A stretch of 49,442 nucleotides of DNA from Terriglobia bacterium (GTDB lineage Bacteria > Acidobacteriota > Terriglobia > Terriglobales > Acidobacteriaceae), in NCBI GenBank assembly GCA_032252755.1, contig JAVUPY010000084.1, forward strand, positions 1 through 49,442. The letters are read 5' to 3'. The notes below the pieces were generated by a model, which worked only from the letters and a program-made list of their open reading frames with translations, had not been told where the DNA came from and ran no database searches. This document shows, one piece after another, positions 43,848 to 49,442 of the stretch. The translations under genes and the position numbers were made by a program. Position 1 is the first letter of the stretch, and each line of letters starts with the position of its first letter.

Positions 43848-44837
43848 ATGTATCAGCCAGAGGCGTACACGATGGCGCTACTGTTCATGATCATCAGCAT
43901 GATCTGCTGGGGCTCCTGGGCAAACACTCAGAAACTTACGACTGGTTTCCCTTTCCAACTCTTCTATTGGGACTATGTGATTGGGGTAATACTCGCCAGC
44001 CTAGTTTGGGGGTTCACGCTGGGCAGCGTCCACGGAGGAGTAACAGCCTTTCTGCCGAACCTGTTACAGGCCAGTAGTCCCAAAATTGCGCTGGCACTTG
44101 CAGGTGGGATTGTTTTTAACGTAGCCAATCTACTACTCGTTGCCGCCATTGCCGTCGCTGGCATGGCGGTCGCATTCCCCATTGGCATAGGTCTAGCGTT
44201 GATTGTGGGCGTTGTCCTCAATTATCTGATTCAACCTCGCGGTAATCCCCTTTTGCTCTTCGGCGGCGTAGCCCTAGTTCTGATCGCAATTCTGATTGAT
44301 GCCGTCGCTTACAAAAGACGCGAAGGAAATAACGTTGTAAGTGCACGAGGAGTCCGGCTCAGTGTGGTGAGCGGTATTTTGATGGGCCTGTTCTATCCAT
44401 TCGTTGCATCATCAACGATCGGTGAAAGCGCACTGGGGCCTTATTCGGTTTCGCTAGTTTTTGCCGTCGGAGTAGCAGTCTGCGCAATTCCCGTAAACGC
44501 CTGGTTAATGCGACATCCTCTCACGGGAGAACACCCGGTGAGCATGGCGAAGTACCGGGCCGCCCCATCGCACTTTCACTTTTGGGGCATTCTCGGCGGT
44601 GCAATCTGGTGCACTGGTGCTGTATCAAACTTCGTAGCTTCTAACACTCATATCGTAGGGCCTGCGATTTCATACGCGATCGGCCAGGGCGCCACAATGG
44701 TCTCCGCTGCGTGGGGAGTATTTATATGGCGGGAGTTTGCTAACGCACCGACCAACTCGCGTCGGCTGGTTCCTCTTATGTTCGTCTTCTTTGTTGTCGG
44801 CCTCGGGGTTATCGCTACTGCCCCCCTTTTCGGGTGA
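43848..44837 (+). CDS. GRP-family (DMT superfamily) sugar transporter
   Basis: Inner-membrane transporter of 329 aa with about ten hydrophobic segments, ATG preceded by AGGAG. The N-terminus LLFMIISMICWGSWANTQKL and the later GFPFQLFYWDYVIGVILASL match the glucose/ribose porter group of the drug/metabolite superfamily; conserved FNVANLLLVAAIAVAGMAVA and SYAIGQGATMVSAAWGVFIW follow. Often labelled a multidrug permease, but the ribokinase partner (GTGA junction) favours ribose or a related pentose. Confidence 0.85.
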   Translation: MYQPEAYTMALLFMIISMICWGSWANTQKLTTGFPFQLFYWDYVIGVILASLVWGFTLGSVHGGVTAFLPNLLQASSPKIALALAGGIVFNVANLLLVAAIAVAGMAVAFPIGIGLALIVGVVLNYLIQPRGNPLLLFGGVALVLIAILIDAVAYKRREGNNVVSARGVRLSVVSGILMGLFYPFVASSTIGESALGPYSVSLVFAVGVAVCAIPVNAWLMRHPLTGEHPVSMAKYRAAPSHFHFWGILGGAIWCTGAVSNFVASNTHIVGPAISYAIGQGATMVSAAWGVFIWREFANAPTNSRRLVPLMFVFFVVGLGVIATAPLFG

Positions 44838-44845
44838 CTGGAGTC

Positions 44846-45808
44846 ATGAATAAACCAATCGTCGTCGTGGGGAGTATCAACATCGATTTAGTCGCCCGGG
44901 TTGAGCGACTTCCAGTCTTAGGGGAAACGATCTCTGGGCTGAGCTTCCAGACTTATTCTGGGGGGAAAGGAGCCAACCAGGCTGTAGCGTTGGCCTGTCT
45001 AGGAGCTCCCGTAAACATGATCGGGCGGTTGGGTGATGACATCTTTGCTGCCCGGTTGAGAAGCGAACTCGAAGAGAAAGGTGTCGACGTCCGTCAGGTA
45101 GCAAACGTTACCGGCTCCTCCGGCACCGCAGTTATTGCAACCACCGTCGCGGGTGACAATTCTATCGTGGTTATTCCCGGAGCAAATGAGAAACTCGCGC
45201 CAGAGGACATTGATCTCTGTCGAGAGACTATCGAGAACGCCTGTATGGTCCTTGCACAATTGGAAATCCCAATTGCGACCAATTGCTACTTGGCTGAGAT
45301 TTGTCGTTCCGCTGGAGTGCCCTTCATGTTGGATCCAGCACCCGCAGTTCCCCTTCCTGCTGAACTGCTGCAATCGGTAACGTGGCTGACGCCTAACCAG
45401 AGTGAGGCCCAGATCCTGCTTGGCCTCGAAGCGAGCATACGCCCTGGAGCGGCAGAAGAGGTGATTCAGCGGTTACTCGAACTGGGTGTGGGCAATGTTG
45501 CACTAAAACTCGGAGCGGATGGTGTATTTCTCGCAGGAAAGGATGTTTCCGCCATTCATGTACCTGCATTTTCTGTCGATGCTGTGGACAGTACCGCCGC
45601 CGGAGATGCCTTTAATGGGGCATTCGCATACGCTCTGACGGTCCGGCAAATGCGACCTCGGGACGCTGCTGAGTTTGCTTGTGCTGTTGCTGCCCTTTCA
45701 GTGACCAAACACGGTGCTCAGTCCTCAATGCCCACGCTGCGAGAGGTTGAGGCGTTCCTCGCGCAACGTTTCGATGAACGCCAGAGGTTTGTGGCGACAC
45801 CACAATAA
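44846..45808 (+). CDS. rbsK: Ribokinase (PfkB family)
   Basis: Cytoplasmic sugar kinase that phosphorylates D-ribose to ribose 5-phosphate. Start at the ATG at 44846 (MNKPIVVVGSINIDLVARV); the GTG at 44834 overlapping the transporter stop is an alternative. PfkB signatures: GGKGANQAVALACLGAPV near residue 40, SSGTAVI, MLDPAPAVPLP, LTPNQSEAQ and the ATP/catalytic block DAVDSTAAGDAFNGAFAYAL, in which the Asp of AAGD is the base. The usual DTTGAGD reads DSTAAGD, a tolerated change. Length of 320 aa is normal. Coupled to the sugar transporter, it traps the imported sugar. Confidence 0.92.
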   Translation: MNKPIVVVGSINIDLVARVERLPVLGETISGLSFQTYSGGKGANQAVALACLGAPVNMIGRLGDDIFAARLRSELEEKGVDVRQVANVTGSSGTAVIATTVAGDNSIVVIPGANEKLAPEDIDLCRETIENACMVLAQLEIPIATNCYLAEICRSAGVPFMLDPAPAVPLPAELLQSVTWLTPNQSEAQILLGLEASIRPGAAEEVIQRLLELGVGNVALKLGADGVFLAGKDVSAIHVPAFSVDAVDSTAAGDAFNGAFAYALTVRQMRPRDAAEFACAVAALSVTKHGAQSSMPTLREVEAFLAQRFDERQRFVATPQ

Positions 45809-45853
45809 TTTTGCGTTCCTAAACCGGAGTCTTCGGCCCTGGCCTACATCAGC

Positions 45854-46055
45854 CTAGTCGATCCGTTCCATAAACAACAGGACAGGGTCCGTATCGCCTG
45901 GATTGACGGTTGAGACAGCAACTAGGCGGGTTGGCGACACCGCCCAAAAGACGAGATTCCTCGCGGGTAGGGACGGTGGATCGTTTCGACATACGTCACG
46001 AACTCACGACGAAGGGGATTGAAAAGTTCGTTGCTGATTATAAAAGCACACTTAA
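45854..46055 (-). pseudogene. Fragments of an unrecognised gene
   Basis: Two protein-like minus-strand pieces in different frames lie end to end: ISNELFNPLRREFVTYVETI and, after a frameshift near 45975, LVFWAVSPTRLVAVSTVNPG running to FMERID and a stop at 45854. They look like the tail of a decayed gene. Family not recognised. Confidence 0.3.
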
Positions 46056-46156
46056 GCTGACAGCCTAATCAGCCCCGGAATCTGCGCACCGAATGATCAG
46101 GAGAGCAGAGCCTTTCGTTTCTACACCGTGCCGGATCTCCGCGAACTCATGAATCA

Positions 46157-46596
46157 GAACGATGGCTCATGGAACCGACGTGAGCAACTGAGTTCCTGCG
46201 GCGCCAGAAGACCGCAAACGTCGGTACGGTAGATGCGAATGGTTGGCCCTATGTGGCACCGCTCGTTTATATCCACACGGCGGTGATTTGTTGTCTCTAC
46301 ACAGCCGATCACCCAGGACATTCCCTGACAAACGTGCAGCACAATCCCCGAATCTGTATCGAAGTCTCTGAAATCGGAGAACTGCGTCGGGGCAAACCCC
46401 ACGCCTGTAACTCTGTCCTGTATACACAAGCGTGGTTGCATTCTGCATTGCCCGGAATCGCGTGTAAGGAAGCAGTGGTCTCTGGATCATCTATTGGTCA
46501 AATACGGCAAGCCAAAGTGACCTTTAAGCTCGGTTATCCCTAGCAGAAGATCGAAGTAATCACGGGCAAGCACAGCACTAAGCAGGTAAGTAGTAT
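46157..46596 (+). pseudogene. Pyridoxamine 5'-phosphate oxidase-like flavoprotein, decayed
   Basis: A PPOX-type split-barrel protein can be followed across several frames: EFLRRQKTANVGTVDANGWP, then PYVAPLVYIHT and HSLTNVQHNPRICIEVSEIG in one frame, LDHLLVKYGKP in a second after ~46470, and KIEVITGKHSTKQ at the end behind an internal stop. Several frameshifts and stops are needed, so the gene is dead. Intact members bind FMN or F420 and reduce small substrates. Its decay, next to another remnant and a HipBA module, marks this as an eroding accessory stretch. Confidence 0.65.
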
Positions 46597-46806
46597 CCGG
46601 CATCTCAGGCTGCGTGATCGGCGTGGCCCGGCTATCCGACGTGCTCTGATCTACGAAGCCCACTACTTGTGCGGACAATAATGATCACGATCGAAATCAG
46701 GGTAATGAAACTGGGGGTTTCTTCGCCGGCCCAATTGGACATGCTCCACTATATAAAATGATATTTAAAGTTTGTATAAAATATATTTTAGTATATCACT
46801 CGACAA
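46597..46806. promoter_or_regulatory. AT-rich control region of HipBA
   Basis: From about 46745 the sequence becomes strikingly AT-rich compared with its surroundings. It holds a 14-bp perfect palindrome TAAAATATATTTTA (46777-46790) and a similar imperfect copy TAAAATGATATTTA (46754-46767) one helical turn pair upstream. These are good candidates for HipB operators overlapping the promoter. Confidence 0.6.
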
Positions 46807-47166
46807 TTGAATCATATATCGATTAATGTCTTTTATGTGGATAACAATACACAATTAGATATCATTCAAAATCTCCGCCGCGCTCGACAAGAACGGGACC
46901 TCTCGCAAGCGGAGTTAGCCCGCCAACTCAAGATGACGCAAGCGCAAATCGCGCGAATTGAGAACGGGCTTACTGATCCACGGCTGTCGACGCTTACCGA
47001 ACTCGCGCGTGCTTTGGGTTTGGAACCGATCCTTCTGCCGAAACAACTGCTCCCAGCAGTCAACTATCTGGTTGCACAGCATCGAGGTGTAGTCGAGCCA
47101 CCGGACTCCAAACGTCGGCTGATCGGAGCTGAACCGGAGGACGCCGATGGCGAGCACCATGAGTAA
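46807..47166 (+). CDS. hipB: HipB-like Xre antitoxin/repressor
   Basis: Antitoxin of up to 119 aa. Cro/cI-type helix-turn-helix: LRRARQERDLSQAELARQLK, then MTQAQIARIENGLTDPRLST and LTELARALGLEPILLPKQ. The C-terminal tail is acidic (EPEDADGEHHE). The listed start is a TTG; a GTG at 46837 (MDNNTQLDIIQNLRR) is equally possible, and neither has a clear ribosome site. It overlaps hipA by 20 bases, as in many hipBA operons. It should bind the AT-rich palindromes upstream and hold HipA inactive. Confidence 0.85.
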   Translation: MNHISINVFYVDNNTQLDIIQNLRRARQERDLSQAELARQLKMTQAQIARIENGLTDPRLSTLTELARALGLEPILLPKQLLPAVNYLVAQHRGVVEPPDSKRRLIGAEPEDADGEHHE

Positions 47167-48394
47167 AGCACGCCCTACAGTCCTCGAGGTTCGCCTGAAC
47201 CAGGTCCGGGTCGGAACGATCACACAGCTTCCATACGACCGTAATCTATTCGCTTTCGACGAGCAGTATGCAAATGACCCGATTCGACCTGTCCTGAGCT
47301 TAAGTTACTACGACGAGAACAGGCAGCTAATCGTTGAACCCGAGCAGGTCCAAACGAAAGTTCCGCCCTTCTTCTCAAACCTACTTCCCGAAGGTCGCCT
47401 GCGTTTGTACGTCGCCGAACTCGCGGGAATCAAGGAAGCGCGCGAATTCTATTTGCTCTGGCTGCTCGGCGCCGATCTTCCTGGTGCGGTAACGGTACAA
47501 GATATCGAGGGCCAGCCAATTCCACCACCTGAGAACGAAGCCTCTGAAAAAGCAAAGCGGCGCACGGGAAGAGTGTTACGTTTTTCGCTTGCGGGCGTAC
47601 AAGTGAAGTTTTCCGCGGTCGGCAGTCCGAAAAAGCAGCTCACGATTCCGGCCGAAGGACGCGACGGAGGCTGGATCGTGAAGCTGCCTTCGCCAACTTA
47701 TCCGCTGGTTCCCGAGAATGAGTACTCGATGATGAAACTGGCGGAAGCAGTCGGAATTCAGGTCGCGGAAGTGGGCTTAATTCCCACTAATCAAATCGAG
47801 GGTTTGCCGAAGGAGTTCGCGGGAGAGACTGCCAACTCACTCTACGTTCGCCGTTTCGACCGAACGCCAGAGGGTGGTCGAATACATATTGAGGACTTCA
47901 ATCAGATCTACCATCAGTTCCCGAGCGACAAGTACAGGAACTACAGCTATACGAACATGGCCGCTGACATCTCCACGTTTCTCGGTGAAGATGCGCTCGT
48001 CGAGTTCATACGTCGGCTGATTTTCAATGCAGCTATAGGCAACGCCGACATGCACCTGAAGAACTGGTCCGTGATTTACCCGGACGGCCGCACGCCCGCT
48101 CTTGCGCCGGGCTACGATTTTGTCTCGACCATTCAGTACATCGACGATCGCTCGCTGGCATTATCGGTCGCCAAGGAGAAGGATACCGGAAAGCTCGACA
48201 GGGAACTGCTTGCGAAATTCGCGAACAAGGCGCGGATTCCGAAAGTCCTAGTCACCGACACTGCAGCTAACGTGCTCGAAAGCCTGATGAAAGCGTGGAC
48301 CGACCTTGCGTTGCACCTTCCGCTCGATAAGAAGTCTCGGGCGAAGATTGAGGCGCAGTTTCGGTACATGCCCCTGATGCGAGCATTCGTTTAG
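47147..48394 (+). CDS. hipA: HipA-family serine/threonine kinase toxin
   Basis: HipA-like kinase of 415 aa, full length, ATG preceded by GGAGG at seven bases. N-terminal couple domain (RVGTITQLPYDRNLFAF, PPFFSNLLPEGRLR), ATP-loop region FSLAGVQVKFSA, KLPSPTYPLVPENEYSMMKL, SLYVRRFDR and the catalytic block AAIGNADMHLKNWSVIY with its Asp, followed by APGYDFVST as the metal Asp. All kinase residues seem intact. In E. coli HipA phosphorylates GltX and induces persistence; the target here is inferred only. Forms a toxin-antitoxin pair with hipB. Confidence 0.9.
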   Translation: MASTMSKARPTVLEVRLNQVRVGTITQLPYDRNLFAFDEQYANDPIRPVLSLSYYDENRQLIVEPEQVQTKVPPFFSNLLPEGRLRLYVAELAGIKEAREFYLLWLLGADLPGAVTVQDIEGQPIPPPENEASEKAKRRTGRVLRFSLAGVQVKFSAVGSPKKQLTIPAEGRDGGWIVKLPSPTYPLVPENEYSMMKLAEAVGIQVAEVGLIPTNQIEGLPKEFAGETANSLYVRRFDRTPEGGRIHIEDFNQIYHQFPSDKYRNYSYTNMAADISTFLGEDALVEFIRRLIFNAAIGNADMHLKNWSVIYPDGRTPALAPGYDFVSTIQYIDDRSLALSVAKEKDTGKLDRELLAKFANKARIPKVLVTDTAANVLESLMKAWTDLALHLPLDKKSRAKIEAQFRYMPLMRAFV

Positions 48395-48432
48395 TCAGGA
48401 ACTCGCCGGCCACAGCAACCTCTCATCAAGTT

Positions 48433-48461
48433 TTGACTATATGTGTTGACCATAGTAATAT
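48433..48461 (+). promoter_or_regulatory. Promoter of the Phd/VapC operon
   Basis: TTGACT at 48433-48438, 17 bases, TAATAT at 48456-48461, ten bases before the antitoxin ATG. A second TTGACC lies within the spacer. Such a short leader suggests near-leaderless translation. Confidence 0.65.
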
Positions 48462-48471
48462 TAGATGGACC

Positions 48472-48714
48472 ATGAAGGAAGTGGCAATTTCGGAGTTCAA
48501 AGCAAAGTGCTTGGCCCTGCTTGAGCAGGTGAACAAGACCAAACAGCCGATTCGGATCACTCGCTTCGGGAAACCAGTCGCGGAAGTCGTACCCCCTAAT
48601 CCCGTGGAGAAATCTGCAGATTGGCTAGGATCCATGGCGAAGACGATGCAGTTTACCGGGGATATTGTCTCGCCCGTGGGGGACGAAAGCGATTGGGAAG
48701 CAGGGGGCAAATGA
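48472..48714 (+). CDS. Phd/YefM-type antitoxin
   Basis: Antitoxin of 80 aa starting MKEVAISEFKAKCLALLEQV, the standard Phd/YefM N-terminal DNA-binding fold, with PIRITRFGKPVAEVVPP. The disordered tail (WLGSMAKTMQFTGDIVSPV, then DESDWEAGGK) would wrap the PIN toxin. The frame opens at 48433, but that codon lies in the -35 box, so I take the ATG at 48472. ATGA overlap with the toxin gene. Confidence 0.88.
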   Translation: MKEVAISEFKAKCLALLEQVNKTKQPIRITRFGKPVAEVVPPNPVEKSADWLGSMAKTMQFTGDIVSPVGDESDWEAGGK

Positions 48715-49100
48715 AGCTGCTTCTTGATACGCATATCTGGTTGTGGAGCCTGGCAGACCCAGGAAGGCTGGGTCGACGGGTTCTCAAGGAATTGAAAGAT
48801 CCAGGGAATCAGTTGTGGCTCTCGGCAATCAGCGTTTGGGAAGCATTGCTGCTCGCCGAGAAAGGACGGATCGAGCTACCGGAGGACCGCGCCAGGTGGG
48901 TGGGTGTCGCAACCTCCCATTTTTTGGAGGCGCCGCTGACGCATGCGATCGCTCTTGCCGCACACGAGCTTTCGCTATTTCACGGCGATCCTGCAGATCG
49001 GTTTCTGGCGGCAACTGCCCAGGTGTTGGACTTGACGCTAGTGACAGCCGACGAGCGACTGTTGGGGCTGGGTGACATCCGATCCCTAGCTAATCGCTAA
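48711..49100 (+). CDS. vapC: VapC-type PIN-domain ribonuclease toxin
   Basis: PIN toxin of 129 aa. Acidic residues for Mg2+ are visible: D in MKLLLDTHIWLW, E in AISVWEALLLAEKGRIEL, D in HGDPADRFLAATAQ and D in LTLVTADERLL. The ATG overlaps the antitoxin stop by 4 bases. VapC toxins cut initiator tRNA or rRNA; target not readable here. Third toxin-antitoxin module of the window. Confidence 0.9.
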   Translation: MKLLLDTHIWLWSLADPGRLGRRVLKELKDPGNQLWLSAISVWEALLLAEKGRIELPEDRARWVGVATSHFLEAPLTHAIALAAHELSLFHGDPADRFLAATAQVLDLTLVTADERLLGLGDIRSLANR

Positions 49101-49299
49101 GCGTGCTGGGTCAGCCCATACACCCGTGATCTGGGAAATGCTGTGACACTTGAACTCCTGAAGCCCGGTAGCAAACAGCTGGTGGGCGCCCAGAAAGCCA
49201 TTTAGTGTTTCGGCAGTAACAATGGTAGAAATGCCAGGAATTTTCGCATCGTAAGACTCCTTAACTGCGATTAAGAGCCCTAAACGACTGGGAGGGATC

Positions 49300-49442
49300 T
49301 TAGAATTGTATTCCGATCTCAACGACGTGAAGTGGCACAGAATTCGCCGTTCTTTCCGCTGACAAACAGAACCTACCCGCAGCACTCGTAGCTGCACCTG
49401 CCTTAGCGCCGAAGGGGCCGTTATTGTCCGCAATGACTTCGA
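49300..49442 (-). CDS. Possible 3' end of an exported protein gene, cut by the window
   Basis: A minus-strand frame entering from the right edge stays open to a TAA at 49300. It ends PLHVVEIGIQF, with a C-terminal aromatic residue like outer-membrane barrels, and includes DNNGPFGAKAGAATSAAGRF. Too short to assign. The 199 bases between it and vapC hold nothing recognisable. Confidence 0.3.
   Translation of the reverse strand, partial: EVIADNNGPFGAKAGAATSAAGRFCLSAERTANSVPLHVVEIGIQF

Noticed and set aside
49086-49433. 115-codon minus-strand frame at the right edge
   Set aside because: Starts within the window without a ribosome site and overlaps the end of vapC; the alternative frame ending at 49300 looks more like a protein C-terminus.
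1-49442. CRISPR arrays, tRNA or rRNA genes, IS elements, prophage genes
   Set aside because: Looked for on both strands; no direct-repeat array, cloverleaf, transposase or phage gene was recognised.

Overview
The window reads as a piece of a chromosome from the phylum Acidobacteriota (class Terriglobia or near it). The grounds are very large Oar-like TonB-dependent receptors that start with a carboxypeptidase-regulatory domain and have no SusD partner, a winged-helix/TPR membrane regulator, a HAF-repeat secreted protein, Asp-box (BNR/VPS10-like) proteins, many secreted hydrolases and moderately high GC. No rRNA, tRNA, CRISPR array, IS element or prophage was recognised.

Layout. (1) 1-4.6 kb, mostly minus strand: a RES/Xre toxin-antitoxin pair with an operator over its promoter, a metallophosphoesterase, a set of small unassigned proteins, and a dual-specificity phosphatase gene broken by a frameshift in a GA/TC repeat. 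(2) 4.9-30.8 kb, the core: a class V aminotransferase, an APC amino-acid permease, a class I-type aminotransferase, an aspartoacylase/succinylglutamate-desuccinylase-like enzyme, an RpiR-type regulator, a secreted esterase, an M16 peptidase pair, a TonB receptor, an S41 peptidase, a membrane-anchored unknown protein, an amidohydrolase, an Asp-box protein, a second esterase, a second amidohydrolase and a second copy of the unknown protein. (3) 30.9-36.4 kb: small proteins, a DUF4440/NTF2-like protein, a HAF-repeat exported protein and a winged-helix/TPR regulator. (4) 36.8-45.8 kb: a sugar locus with a LacI regulator, a secreted barrel-plus-FGE-like protein, a second TonB receptor, a GRP-type sugar transporter and a ribokinase. 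(5) 45.8-49.4 kb: decayed genes, a HipBA module and a Phd/VapC module.

The main new observation is that the core is tied together by one operator, read directly from the sequence: TGMAAC-N4-GTTKCA (M = A/C, K = G/T), best copy TGCAACAATTGTTGCA. Good copies lie at 6197, 6374, 7935, 11318, 16129 and 23784, with weaker ones at 11229, 16011 and 23687. Each good copy sits at the head of a transcription unit, and most lie just downstream of a TTGACA-type promoter, where a repressor would bind. The RpiR-type regulator at 10264 is the only DNA-binding protein in the core and is the obvious candidate. The regulon would couple outer-membrane import, periplasmic proteolysis and amidohydrolysis, inner-membrane amino-acid uptake and cytoplasmic deacylation and transamination. 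That looks like a scavenging pathway for peptides or N-acylated/modified amino acids; the real substrate is not known.

The sugar locus has a parallel design. A 14-bp palindrome (TTGAAAGCTTTCAA at 40406, a variant at 40120) lies just downstream of the promoters of the second TonB receptor and of the secreted-enzyme/LacI unit. Both TonB receptor genes are followed by long intercistronic stem-loops, which probably let the receptor be expressed more strongly than the genes behind it.
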